Origin: Dokdonella sp.
Lineage (GTDB): Bacteria > Pseudomonadota > Gammaproteobacteria > Xanthomonadales > Rhodanobacteraceae
Assembly (NCBI RefSeq): GCF_019634775.1
Contig: NZ_JAHCAS010000001.1
Location: forward strand, 248,001 to 312,000
Length of the DNA: 64,000 nt
Direction of reading: 5' to 3'
Made by a program: the position numbers and the translations under genes. This document shows positions 18,201-26,427 of this stretch, in pieces. Below the pieces are notes generated by a model. The model saw only the letters and a list, made by a program, of their open reading frames with translations. It was not told the DNA's origin and did no database searches. How positions within the stretch are numbered: the first letter of the stretch is position 1; every line of letters starts with the position of its first letter.

Positions 18201-18436
18201 CGCGGGACGCAATCGTCGACGCCACCGTGCGCCGCTTCAGGCCGATCGTGCTCACCGCGCTGGCTGCGATCCTGGCAATGATTCCGCTCTCGCGCAGCGC
18301 GTTCTTTGGGCCGATGGCGGTCGCCATCATGGGCGGCCTCAGTGTCGCCACCGTGCTGACCCTGCTGTTCCTGCCAGCGCTGTACGCGGCCTGGTTCCGT
18401 GTGCACCGCGAACCAGCCGTGACCACGCCCAATTGA
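15278..18436 (+). CDS. RND efflux permease (AcrB/MexB-like)
   Basis: A proton-driven inner-membrane pump of 1052 residues, typical for hydrophobe/amphiphile RND permeases. TM4 carries the paired acidic residues of the proton relay in LALGLLVDDAIIAVEMMAIK. The duplicated architecture is visible, with a second transmembrane block from about residue 880. A Pro/Ala/Arg-rich insert of about 50 residues (16755-16900) links the two halves. The start at 15278 (MHAFNLSAWALRNK) is chosen by family N-terminus; an ATG at 15248 is also in frame. It follows the adaptor by 97 bases. Confidence 0.9.
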   Translation: MHAFNLSAWALRNKPLVLYAIVLLGAIGLWSYRSLGQAEDPPFTFKVMVVQTLWPGATALEISQQVTEAIEKKLQELPELDYLRSYSRPGESQVFFIVKDSIASARVPDVWYQVRKKVGDIRTQLPAGIHGPFFNDEFGETFGNIYALTGDGFDYADLREYAERIKLELLRVPNVARIELIGRQDEKIFLEASNAKLTMLGIGYADLKRTLETQNAIAPAGSFETASDRIYLRTSGALDSPDAIRELSIRGANGRLVRIGDIAEVRRAYADPPQPRMRHAGKEAIGIAVSMRSGGDIIALGHDLEAATTRIGRTLPVGLDLHKVSDQPAAVSRSVGEFVRTLAEAVLIVLVVSFFSLGLRSGFVVAVSIPLVLATTFAAMHYFGIGLHKISLGALVLALGLLVDDAIIAVEMMAIKMEQGMDRVNAAAFAYTSTAFPMLTGTLVTAAGFLPIATAKSGTGEYTRAIFEVVTIALLLSWIVAVVFIPYLGYRLLPDPHATKPPARSRFGLRLAAARSRLPAWFGGAAPQSTQGHDPYATPFYRRFRALVDWCVDRRKLVITTTLLAFAVSVFCFRFVQQQFFPDSTRPELLVDLKLAEGSSLDATEAQVRKLEGWLGKRDELENYVSYIGTGSPRFYLPLDQQLPQASFAQFVLLTRGIDERERLRHDLLRLFEQDFPETRARVVRLENGPPVGYPLQFRVSGEDFGRVRALAREVADVMRTHAHVRNVNLDWEEPNKVVRLIIDQERARVLGVSSEDVSGFLQASLNGVPVTTYRERDQLIGVLLRGTAEERARLSLLPSLSVPTASGQGVPLAHIATLEYGFEEGIIWRRNRLPTVTVRADTDGSLQPATITARILPDLEPLRAKLPEGYLLETGGAVEESAKGQRSVNAGLPLFLVVVLTLLMLQLRSFQRVLIVVLTAPLGLIGVVLFLLVLRVPFGFVAMLGTIAMFGMIMRNSVILVDQIEHDIGAGSHPRDAIVDATVRRFRPIVLTALAAILAMIPLSRSAFFGPMAVAIMGGLSVATVLTLLFLPALYAAWFRVHREPAVTTPN

Positions 18437-18490
18437 AGGTTTGCCTGCCGGATTGCGTCTTGGAAGTCACCACCACGAGGAAAGGTCGCC

Positions 18491-18814
18491 ATGGGTGATG
18501 CCGCACTGGAACTGGTCGGTCACCACGAAGCGCCGGACTGGAACCTGCGCCTCGCGCAGCAGGCATTCGCCGAGCTGCTCGAACAGCGCCGACGACACAG
18601 CAGCTTCCGTGTCACCGCACAGCGGCGGTCCGCGCGCCGTGGACTGTCAGCGCTGTCCGCGGACGACCGCGGACGGCTCGAGCGCTGGTTGGCCCTGCAA
18701 GTGGTGACTGCAGCGTCCGGGGAATCCGGGGAGGGTCTCGACCTGCTGGCCACGGTCGACCCCACGCTCGTCGCCGGCGTGCGCGCGCAATTGCCGCGCC
18801 TGCGCATGCCCTGA
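18491..18814 (+). CDS. Small hypothetical protein
   Basis: A 107-residue frame starting with ATG, with a good ribosome binding site (GAGGAAAGG) 5 bases upstream. The protein is Arg/Leu/Ala-rich (LAQQAFAELLEQRRRHSSFR, RRGLSALSADDRGRLERWL), with probable helices and no membrane segment. I do not recognise a family. It lies between the RND permease and the PCMT-like gene, on the same strand. Confidence 0.5.
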   Translation: MGDAALELVGHHEAPDWNLRLAQQAFAELLEQRRRHSSFRVTAQRRSARRGLSALSADDRGRLERWLALQVVTAASGESGEGLDLLATVDPTLVAGVRAQLPRLRMP

Positions 18815-18964
18815 TCGAGCCATGGCCATGCGATTCGCCACGCTGCGGTGCTGCGGTGACTTCCGGCACTTCGACCAGATCGCGTACATGGCGATCGTAG
18901 ATTGCCGGCGCGGCCGCGAAACCCTATGCTTTTCGCCCCATTTTTTCGCGTGACGGACCCTCCC

Positions 18965-19627
18965 ATGACGACCTCCAATCTCGAACTGGCGCGCACCAAC
19001 ATGGTCGAGAACCAGGTCCGCACTTGGGACGTGCTCGACCCGCGCGTGCTCGACGTGCTCGCCCGCGTGCCGCGCGAGGACTTCGTGCCGGAACGCCACC
19101 GCGCGCTCGCCTTCACCGACGTCGAGCTGCCGCTCGGCCACGGCGAGGTCATGCTCAAACCGGTCATCGAGGGCCGCATCCTGCAGGCGCTGGCGCTCGA
19201 ATCCGGACAGCGGGTGCTCGAAATCGGCACCGGGTCGGGCTTCCTCACCGCCTGCATGGCCAGTCTCGCCAGCCACGTGACCAGCCTCGAACGGCATGCC
19301 GACCTCGCCGAGACCGCGCGCGCGAAGCTGGCCCGTGGCGGATTCGGCAACACACGCGTCGAGACCGCCGAAGCCTTCGCCGGCTTCGACAGCCGCGAGC
19401 GTTTCGACGTCGTCGTGCTGACTGGCGCGGTGTATGCATTGCCCGAACGTGCACGCCAGTGGGTCCAGACCGGCGGTCGCCTGTTCGCGATCACCGGCGC
19501 CTCGCCGGCGATGCAGGCGCTGCTGCACACGCGCGTCGACGAGACCCACTGGCACACCGACAGCCTGTTCGAAACCGATATTCCCTACCTGGCCAACGCC
19601 ACGCCACCGAAGCGTTTCACGCTTTGA
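18965..19627 (+). CDS. Protein-L-isoaspartate O-methyltransferase-like protein
   Basis: A 220-residue SAM-dependent methyltransferase of the PCMT family: MVENQVRTWDVLDPRVLDVL, VPREDFVPE, LPLGHGEVMLKPVIEGRILQ, and SAM motif I VLEIGTGSGFLTA. Family members repair isoaspartyl residues. This variety, directly before tolC in Xanthomonas-type genomes, is divergent, so its substrate is unsure. The start at 18965 is preferred over an upstream ATG on family grounds. tolC begins 45 bases later. Confidence 0.85.
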   Translation: MTTSNLELARTNMVENQVRTWDVLDPRVLDVLARVPREDFVPERHRALAFTDVELPLGHGEVMLKPVIEGRILQALALESGQRVLEIGTGSGFLTACMASLASHVTSLERHADLAETARAKLARGGFGNTRVETAEAFAGFDSRERFDVVVLTGAVYALPERARQWVQTGGRLFAITGASPAMQALLHTRVDETHWHTDSLFETDIPYLANATPPKRFTL

Positions 19628-19672
19628 GGTGAGCCGCGGCCTGCAACGATTCCCCTGCGAGAGACGATCACG

Positions 19673-21055
19673 ATGATGCTTTCCCGTTCGCTGTCCGCGG
19701 CCCTGACCGCCGCCCTGGCCTTGGGTACTCCGTGCGCTCACGCCGAAGACCTCGTGCAGATCTACCACGAGGCGCGCGCCTCCGATCCGCAACTCGCCGG
19801 AGCCGAGGCAACCAATCTCGCCACCGGCGAATTCGTCGACCAGGCGCGCTCGGCACTGCTGCCGCAGATCGGTGCGACCCTCGGCTACCAGCGCGTACGC
19901 GGCCACAGCAGCGTGCCCGACCTGGTGACGAACCCTGACGGCTCGGTCAGCGTGGTCGACGTCACCACGACGAGCACGACGTATGGCCGCAGCGCGGGGG
20001 GGCGCCTCGACCAGAGCATCCTCGACCTGTCGAAGTGGACCGCGGTGAAGTCGGCGCGGGCGAGCGCGAAGGCTGGTGACGCCACTCTCGAAGCCGCACA
20101 GCAGGACCTCCTCGTGCGCGTGGCCAGCGCCTATTTCGCCGTGCTGACCGCCGAGGATGCGCTCAAGTTCACGCAATCGAACGAACGCGCACTCAACCGC
20201 CAGATGGAACAGGCGCAGCAGCGCTTCGAGGTGGGCCTGTCGGCGATCACCGACGTCAACGATGCCAAGGCCCAGCACGACACTGCGGTAGCCAACGTGA
20301 TCAGTGCGCAGAACACTCTCGATGACGCGCGCGAGGCACTGCGCCAGCTCACCAACAAGCCACCCGGCGAATTGCGCAAGCTGCGCGAGAAGCTGCCGCT
20401 CGACAAGCCAGTGCCGGAAGATCCGGAACAGTGGGTCGACGTCGCCGTGAAGGAGAACCCGGCGCTCGCGTCCTATGCCTACCAGCTCGACGCCGCCAAT
20501 GCCGACATCAACACGGCACGTGCCGGCCACCTGCCCACACTCAGCGGTTCAGTCGTCTATTCGAAGTCACCGACCTGGGGCGACACGCGCACCCGGCCCG
20601 ACCCGAGCGAGCATTTCAACAAGGACGGCTGGACCACGACGGTCGGCGTCACCCTCAATGTGCCGATCTTCGCCGGCGGCTATACCCAGTCGCGCGTGCG
20701 CCAGACGATCCACAACCGCGATGCCGCACAGGAGCAGTTCGAATTGCAGCGCCGCCTCGTCGAACGCAGCACGCGCAACAGCTACCGCGCGGTGATCGCC
20801 GGTGCGAGCCAGGTCGAGGCGACCGGCCAGGCCGTGGTTTCCGCGCAAAGCTCGCTCGACGCGACCCAGGCCGGCTACGAGGTCGGCACACGCACGATCG
20901 TCGACGTGCTGATCAGCCAGCAGCAACTCCTGCAGGCGCAGTCGAACCATTCGCAGGCCCGCCATGCCTTCGTCATGAACGGACTTTTGCTCAAGCAGGC
21001 TGCCGGCGTGATCGAGGTCGGCGACCTGGAAGCGGTCAACGCCCTGCTTGAATGA
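19673..21055 (+). CDS. tolC: TolC-family outer-membrane channel
   Basis: A 460-residue outer-membrane efflux protein with a signal peptide ending near AHA|ED. It shows the duplicated OEP domain pattern: EDLVQIYHEARASDPQLAGA, a first coiled-coil repeat with RFEVGLSAITDVNDAKAQHD, and a second with GYEVGTRTIVDVLISQQQLL. The length matches the TolC branch rather than the OprM lipoproteins. It is the probable exit duct for the RND pair at 14080-18436 and for other tripartite pumps. An RBS (gcgagag) lies about 12 bases before the ATG. Confidence 0.93.
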   Translation: MMLSRSLSAALTAALALGTPCAHAEDLVQIYHEARASDPQLAGAEATNLATGEFVDQARSALLPQIGATLGYQRVRGHSSVPDLVTNPDGSVSVVDVTTTSTTYGRSAGGRLDQSILDLSKWTAVKSARASAKAGDATLEAAQQDLLVRVASAYFAVLTAEDALKFTQSNERALNRQMEQAQQRFEVGLSAITDVNDAKAQHDTAVANVISAQNTLDDAREALRQLTNKPPGELRKLREKLPLDKPVPEDPEQWVDVAVKENPALASYAYQLDAANADINTARAGHLPTLSGSVVYSKSPTWGDTRTRPDPSEHFNKDGWTTTVGVTLNVPIFAGGYTQSRVRQTIHNRDAAQEQFELQRRLVERSTRNSYRAVIAGASQVEATGQAVVSAQSSLDATQAGYEVGTRTIVDVLISQQQLLQAQSNHSQARHAFVMNGLLLKQAAGVIEVGDLEAVNALLE

Positions 21056-21056
21056 T

Positions 21057-21240
21057 CCGTGGGAGCCCGTTCACGGGCGATGCTTCTCGGCGATGCATTC
21101 ACCAATCGCCCGTGAACGGACTCCCACAAACGCCCCCGACCGCCCTCTAGGAGCGCCGTCAGGCGCGATGCTCCCCGCGGCGATGCGTTGTTCTTTTCCT
21201 CGCGCAACCAATCGCCCGTGAACGGGTTCCTGCGGCCTTC
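21057..21240. repeat. Array of hairpin repeats between tolC and waaA
   Basis: Two to three units of the GTAGGAG/GTGGGAG hairpin family. The first pair is GTGGGAGCCCGTTCACGGGC (with GATGC following) and the inverted GCCCGTGAACGGACTCCCAC. A further unit with a different stem follows (CTAGGAGCGCCGTCAGGCGC, then GATGC), and then another arm (GCCCGTGAACGGGTTCCTGC). The gap separates the convergent tolC and waaA genes and otherwise holds nothing recognisable. Confidence 0.7.
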
Positions 21241-21246
21241 GGCTGC

Positions 21247-22542
21247 TCAGGCCCACGGCTCCACCGCCACCGTCTTTCCGCCAAGCACCTGCGCGACGAT
21301 GCGCAGGGTGCGCTCGACCGCGCCGCGCTCACGCTCGAGCACGGCCTTGGCGGCGCGTCCCATGGCCAGACGCTCGTCATCGCGCGTCATCAGGCGGATC
21401 ACCCTCGCGCCGAGCGCATCGGCATCGGCGACGCGGGTCGCCGCATCGGCCTCGATCAGGCTGTCGGTCACTTCCTCGGTATTGAACGTATGCGGACCGA
21501 CGATGATCGGCAGGCCGAGAGCGGCGGGCTCGAGCAGATTGTGACCTCCGATCGGTTCGAGGCTGCCGCCGACGAAGGCAAGGTCGGCCGCCGCGTAGAA
21601 CTGCATCAGTTCACCGAGCGTATCGACCACGAAACACTGGCAGCGCGCGTCGGCGCCGACGTCCTCGCTGCGCGTGCGCGTGTTGAAACCGAGCGAACGG
21701 CAGGCCGCGGCCACGGCGCGGAAGCGTTCCGGATGGCGCGGCACGATGATGAGCAAGGCATCGGGAAAGCGCTGCAGTACCGCCGTATGCGCCTTCAGCA
21801 CCGGCATCTCCTCGCCCTCGTGCGTGCTCGCCGCGATCCACACCGGGCGACGCACGCCCCAGGAATCACGCAGCGCAGCGCCGGCATCGACCAGGCTCTC
21901 TGGCACCTGCAAGTCGAACTTGAGATTGCCGACCACGGCCAGGCGCGTGACATCCGCGCCAAGCGCCCGCAGGCGCTCGGCATCGCTCGGTGACTGCGCG
22001 GCAACGAAGTCTGCACAGCGGATCGCACGCCGTGCCAGCGGGCGCACCGGGCCATAGCCCTTGAGGCTGCGGTCGGACAGGCGCGCATTGGTCACCACGA
22101 TCGGGATGCCCCGCTCGCGGCAGGCAATGAACAGGTTCGGCCAGATCTCGGTTTCCATGATCACCGCCAAGCGCGGCCGGATGCGCGCGAAGAAGCGCTC
22201 CACCGAGGCCGGCAGGTCGTACGGCAGATAGACGTGGAAGACGCGGTCGCCGAACAGCTTCAGCACGCGCTCGGAACCGGTCGGCGTCACTGTGGTGACC
22301 ACGAACGGCGAATCCGGATAGGCGCGCATCAGCGCCTCGATCAGCGGCACCGCGGCATTGACCTCGCCGAGCGAAACCGCATGCACCCAGATGCTGTCGG
22401 CGATGCCCGGATCGGGAAAGAAGCCGAAACGCTCGCGCCAGCGCGCGAAATAGCGCGGGTACTTGAGACCGCGCGCGGCGAGCCGGTACAGGATCACCGG
22501 CGTCAACAGGTACATCGTCAGGGTGTACAGGAAGCGCAGCAC
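21247..22542 (-). CDS. waaA: 3-deoxy-D-manno-octulosonic acid (Kdo) transferase
   Basis: Transfers Kdo from CMP-Kdo to the lipid A precursor at the cytoplasmic face of the inner membrane. About 431 residues. An N-terminal membrane anchor (FLYTLTMYLLTPVILYRLA) precedes ARWRERFGFF, the GT30 domain (VHAVSLGEVNAAVPLIEAL, METEIWPNL, NARLSDRSLKGYG) and the C-terminal nucleotide-sugar site (GGSLEPIGGHNLLEPAALG). The GTG at 22542 (VLRFLYTL) fits the family start; the frame is open further upstream. It is divergent from the lpxL-type gene at 22640. Confidence 0.92.
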   Translation of the reverse strand: MLRFLYTLTMYLLTPVILYRLAARGLKYPRYFARWRERFGFFPDPGIADSIWVHAVSLGEVNAAVPLIEALMRAYPDSPFVVTTVTPTGSERVLKLFGDRVFHVYLPYDLPASVERFFARIRPRLAVIMETEIWPNLFIACRERGIPIVVTNARLSDRSLKGYGPVRPLARRAIRCADFVAAQSPSDAERLRALGADVTRLAVVGNLKFDLQVPESLVDAGAALRDSWGVRRPVWIAASTHEGEEMPVLKAHTAVLQRFPDALLIIVPRHPERFRAVAAACRSLGFNTRTRSEDVGADARCQCFVVDTLGELMQFYAAADLAFVGGSLEPIGGHNLLEPAALGLPIIVGPHTFNTEEVTDSLIEADAATRVADADALGARVIRLMTRDDERLAMGRAAKAVLERERGAVERTLRIVAQVLGGKTVAVEPWA

Positions 22543-22639
22543 GCGGCGGATTCCGGCGGGGGTCGCGCAGTATAGGCCGTACGCGGCGGCAGCCCCGCAC
22601 ACATAGGCAGGCCGCGCACCTGCCCGCATAATCACTGCG

Positions 22640-23566
22640 ATGTCCGACGCCCTGCCCACCTTCCATGCCGCCCTGCTCGCTCCGCGCCATTGGCCCGCCT
22701 GGCTCGGCCTCGGCCTGATCCGCCTGCTTGCGGCCATGCCGTACCGCGCGCTGCTGCGCATCGGCGACGGGCTCGGCGCGCTGGCCGCGCGCCTGCTGCG
22801 TTCGCGCCGACGCATCGCCGCGCGCAACCTGGAACTGTGCTTCCCGCAACTGCCGGCCGCCGAACGCGCGCGCCTGCTCGAGGCGAACCTGCGCGACAGC
22901 GGGCGCATGCTGGTCGAGTTTGCGCTCGGCTGGTTCGGCACGCCGCAAGCAATCCGCCGCGTGCCGGTGACGATCGAGGGCCTGGAGCATCTCGAACGCG
23001 CACGCGCCGACGGGCGCGGCGTACTGCTCACCGGGGCGCACTTCTCGCACCTCGAACTGGCCGGGCGCCTGCTCGTCGAGCAGGGCGGCCAACGTGTTGC
23101 CGGCATGTATCGCGCGCACGGCGACGCCGCCTTCGAATGGGCAATCCGCCACGCCCGCGCCCGCTATGCCGAACAGATGTTCCGCAAGGATGAACTGCGT
23201 GCCGCGGTGCGCTACCTGCGCGAGGGCGGGTGCCTGTGGTACGCGCCGGACCAGGACATGCGCGGCAAGGACGCGGTATTCGTGCCGTTCTTCGGCGTGC
23301 CGGCGGCGACGATCACGGCGACGCATCACCTCGCGCGCTTGTCCGGCGCGCTGGTCGTGCCGTTCTTCCATCGCCGCCTCGACGGCGGCGGCTACGTGCT
23401 GCGCCTCGAAGCGCCGCTCGCCGATTTCCCCGGCAACGACGTCGCAGCCGATACCGCGCGCGTCAATGCCGCGATCGAACGCATGGTCGGCGAAGCACCG
23501 ACGCAGTACCTTTGGATGCACCAGCGCTTCAAGTCGCGGCCACCGGGGGAGCCGCGGGTTTATTGA
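22640..23566 (+). CDS. lpxL: Lipid A biosynthesis lauroyl/myristoyl-type acyltransferase
   Basis: A 308-residue LpxL/LpxM (HtrB/MsbB) family protein that adds a secondary acyl chain to Kdo2-lipid IVA using acyl-ACP. The catalytic H-x4-E motif is HFSHLE, H134 and E139. The family segments RIAARNLELCFPQL and YAPDQDMRGKDAVFVPFFG are present. A weak membrane segment is at the N-terminus. Divergent from waaA, whose product (Kdo-lipid A) is its substrate. LpxL versus LpxM specificity cannot be told from sequence. Confidence 0.9.
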   Translation: MSDALPTFHAALLAPRHWPAWLGLGLIRLLAAMPYRALLRIGDGLGALAARLLRSRRRIAARNLELCFPQLPAAERARLLEANLRDSGRMLVEFALGWFGTPQAIRRVPVTIEGLEHLERARADGRGVLLTGAHFSHLELAGRLLVEQGGQRVAGMYRAHGDAAFEWAIRHARARYAEQMFRKDELRAAVRYLREGGCLWYAPDQDMRGKDAVFVPFFGVPAATITATHHLARLSGALVVPFFHRRLDGGGYVLRLEAPLADFPGNDVAADTARVNAAIERMVGEAPTQYLWMHQRFKSRPPGEPRVY

Positions 23567-23589
23567 TACCGTGTACGTCGTACCACCCC

Positions 23590-23650
23590 GATCGCGGCTG
23601 AAGCCGCTCCTACGGAAGGCCGACTCGTAGGAGCGGCTTCAGCCGCGATC
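23590..23650. repeat. Perfect paired hairpin repeat (GTAGGAG type)
   Basis: Two 24-base arms in perfect inverted orientation (23590-23613 and 23627-23650) separated by 13 bases. The right arm begins GTAGGAGCGGCTTCAGCCGC and ends GATC; each arm also folds on itself (GCGGCTTCAGCCGC). It is the cleanest member of the family in this window. It lies between the lpxL-type gene and the DUF2339 gene and could form a large stem that limits read-through. Confidence 0.85.
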
Positions 23651-23688
23651 AAGCGAATCAGAGCGTCCCTACCGAAAGGAACTTGTGC

Positions 23689-26427
23689 ATGACCATCGTG
23701 TGGGCTTTGGGTGGCGCGTTCATCGGCTTCATCATCGGCGGCATGTTCGGTGGTGACAGCGGCATGTTGCCCGGCCTCCTGACCGGCGCCGTCGGTGGCA
23801 GCCTGTGGGCGCGCGTGAATGCGCTGAAGGCCCGGGTCGAACAGGCCGAAGGGCTTCTCGCCGACCTGCGGGTCAGCCGCACTGTCCCCCGTGCCGAACC
23901 GGACTGGCGGCCTGCCGAGACACTCAGCGAAGCCTCGCAAGCCGTGCCGGATACAGCTCGGCAACCGGAAGCGGCGCTGTTCGATTTCTCCGTCGGCGCG
24001 ATGGCGCCGTTACCACCGCCACCACCTCCCGTCCGCACGCCACAGTCGGCCGACGTCAGTGCGACGCTCGACCTGCGCACCGCGACGACACCTCCTTCTG
24101 CCGTCGCTCCCGGGCCGTTGCGGCCCGATCCGGCCGGCCCCGGTACGCCTCAGCGCTTCTTCGAGACCATCAAGCGCTGGTTCACCGAGGGCAACGTGCC
24201 GGTCAAGGTCGGCATGCTGGTGTTGTTCGCCGGCGTCGCCGCCCTGCTCAAGTACGCCGCCGACGAGGGCTGGCTGACCCTGCCGATCGAGCTGCGCCTC
24301 GCCGGCGTCGGCCTCGCCGCAGTCGCCGCGCTCGCCTTCGGCTGGCGCCAGCGCAACGAGCGGCGCGCCTTCGCGCTGAGCCTGCAGGGCGGTGCCATCG
24401 GCGTGCTGCTGCTGGTCGTGTTTGCCGCATTCCGGCTTTACTCGCTGCTGCCGGCCGGCGTCGCCTTCGCCTTGATGCTCGTGCTGGTCGTCGGCATCGG
24501 CGTGCTCGCCGTGCTGCAGGATGCACTCGCATTGGCCGTGCTCGGCCTGCTTGCCGGTTTCGCCGCGCCGATCCTGCTCTCGACCGGCGAGGGCAACCAT
24601 GTCGTACTGTTCGCGTACTACGCCCTGCTCAACCTGGCGATCCTCGCCGTGGCCTGGCTGCGGCCATGGCGCGTGCTGAACCTGCTCGGCTTCTTCTTCA
24701 CCTTCGCGATCGCCACGGTGTGGGGCGTACTGCGCTATCGCCCTGATCTGTTCGCCAGCACCGAGCCGTTCCTCGTCTTCTACTTCGCCCTGTACCTGGC
24801 CATTCCGATCCTCTATGCGTTGCGCAGCGGTGCCGAGCCATCCAAGGCGATCGATGGCCCGCTCGTGTTCGGCACTCCTCTGATCAGCTTCGTCCTGCAA
24901 GCCGGCCTGCTCGACGGCGAGCGCCTGCCGATCGCGCTGTCGGCGTTGGGCACGGCCATGATCTATCTCGTGCTCGCCTTCGCCCTGCGCAAGCGCGTGC
25001 GCCTGCTCGGCGAGAGTTTCGCCGTGCTCGCGATCGGCTTCGCCACACTGGCCATCCCGCTGGCGTTCTCGGCGCGCGTGACCGGCTGCGTGTTTGCCCT
25101 CGAAGGTGCGGCCCTCATCTGGCTCGGCTTGCGCCAGGGTCGTCGCCTGCCGCAGATCAGCGGCCTGCTGCTGCAACTCGCCGCCGCCGGCGCGATGGTG
25201 ATCGGTTTCTTCGGCTATCACGAGACGGCGCCGATCTTCGCCAATGCGCGCTTCATCGCCGCCCTGCTGATCGCCGGTGCGGCCTTCATCAGTGCGTGGC
25301 TGTACCTGCGCGCCGGACGCCTGACATGGCTGGCCGGCGTGCTTTACCTCTGGGGCCTGCTCTGGTGGTTCGGTGCACTCGTTGCCGAGATCGAACGCGG
25401 CGTGCCGACACGCTGGATGCCGGCGGCCCTGCTTGCCGCGACCGCGCTGACCAGCTGGCTCGCCGCCGAAGCCGAGCGCCGCTGGAAACAACCTCTGCTC
25501 GCACTGACGACCACGATCGGCCTGTGGGCCGGCATTCCGCTCTGCGCGGCCATCACCTCGTACGGCCAGCCATTGGCCAGCTGGGCGCTCGCCGCGCACG
25601 TCGCCTATGCGGTGTTCGGCCTGCGCGCGCTGGCCTGCCTGCGCGAAAGCGGCATGGTCGGCGCCGCACACGCCGGCTGGGTGTGGACCTGGATCGTGGT
25701 GTTCGCGCTGGCGCTCGAAGCGCTGGCGCGCAGCCTCGGCCTCGGCGGGGGCTGGCGTCACGCCGCCGTGGCGCTGCCGCTCATCGTCATCCATGTGCTG
25801 ACCCTGCGCGCGCCGCAACTCGTCGCCGTGCCGGTCGGTGAACGCTTCGAGGCCACGCGGCAACCGCTGCTGCTGTCGCAGGGCGCGCTGCTCGCGCTGA
25901 TCTTCATCATTGGCCTGGCCAGCTCGGGCGACAGCATGCCGTTGCCGTTCATGCCGCTGCTCAACCCGCTTGAAATCACTGGCATCGGTATCCTGCTGGT
26001 GCTGGCGATGGCCTTGCGCGACACCGGCCTGCTCGCCACGCAAAGGCCGCTGATCGTCTCCGCTGCCGGCTTCGCCTTGATCACCATGGCAACGCTGCGC
26101 GCCGTGCATCATCTCGGCGGCGTGGCGTGGAACGATGCACTGCTCGACGCCTCGCTCGCGCAGACCAGCCTCGCCGTGGTCTGGAGCGTGCTCGGCGTGG
26201 CCGGCTGGGTGATCGGTTCGCGGCGTAGCCAGCGTGGCCTGTGGCTGGCCGGCGCGGTGCTGATGGCAATCGTCCTGCTCAAGCTGCTGCTGGTCGACCG
26301 CCAGCACCTCGGCAACCTGTTCGGCATTGCTTCGTTCATCGCCTACGGCCTGTTGTGCACGCTGATCGGCTACCTCGCACCGGCACCACCCCGTGAAGCC
26401 GCACGCACCGAAGGAGCCACACCATGA
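23689..26427 (+). CDS. DUF2339 polytopic membrane protein
   Basis: A large inner-membrane protein of 912 residues. Residues 1-35 form a glycine-rich hydrophobic segment (GGAFIGFIIGGMFGGDSGML), followed by a short coiled coil and a Pro-rich linker (APLPPPPPPVRTPQSA). A long run of two dozen or so hydrophobic helices fills the rest from residue ~165 (VKVGMLVLFAGVAALLKYAA). This is the layout of DUF2339. The ATG at 23689 has AAAGGA 8 bases upstream. It overlaps the DUF3999 gene by 4 bases (ATGA). Function is unknown; the fixed pairing suggests one complex. Confidence 0.88.
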   Translation: MTIVWALGGAFIGFIIGGMFGGDSGMLPGLLTGAVGGSLWARVNALKARVEQAEGLLADLRVSRTVPRAEPDWRPAETLSEASQAVPDTARQPEAALFDFSVGAMAPLPPPPPPVRTPQSADVSATLDLRTATTPPSAVAPGPLRPDPAGPGTPQRFFETIKRWFTEGNVPVKVGMLVLFAGVAALLKYAADEGWLTLPIELRLAGVGLAAVAALAFGWRQRNERRAFALSLQGGAIGVLLLVVFAAFRLYSLLPAGVAFALMLVLVVGIGVLAVLQDALALAVLGLLAGFAAPILLSTGEGNHVVLFAYYALLNLAILAVAWLRPWRVLNLLGFFFTFAIATVWGVLRYRPDLFASTEPFLVFYFALYLAIPILYALRSGAEPSKAIDGPLVFGTPLISFVLQAGLLDGERLPIALSALGTAMIYLVLAFALRKRVRLLGESFAVLAIGFATLAIPLAFSARVTGCVFALEGAALIWLGLRQGRRLPQISGLLLQLAAAGAMVIGFFGYHETAPIFANARFIAALLIAGAAFISAWLYLRAGRLTWLAGVLYLWGLLWWFGALVAEIERGVPTRWMPAALLAATALTSWLAAEAERRWKQPLLALTTTIGLWAGIPLCAAITSYGQPLASWALAAHVAYAVFGLRALACLRESGMVGAAHAGWVWTWIVVFALALEALARSLGLGGGWRHAAVALPLIVIHVLTLRAPQLVAVPVGERFEATRQPLLLSQGALLALIFIIGLASSGDSMPLPFMPLLNPLEITGIGILLVLAMALRDTGLLATQRPLIVSAAGFALITMATLRAVHHLGGVAWNDALLDASLAQTSLAVVWSVLGVAGWVIGSRRSQRGLWLAGAVLMAIVLLKLLLVDRQHLGNLFGIASFIAYGLLCTLIGYLAPAPPREAARTEGATP

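Noticed and set aside
15197..18406. Open frame of 1069 residues antisense to the RND permease
   Set aside because: It is an exact shadow of the conserved permease, with His/Arg/Asp-rich composition and no family similarity. Long antisense frames are expected at this GC content.
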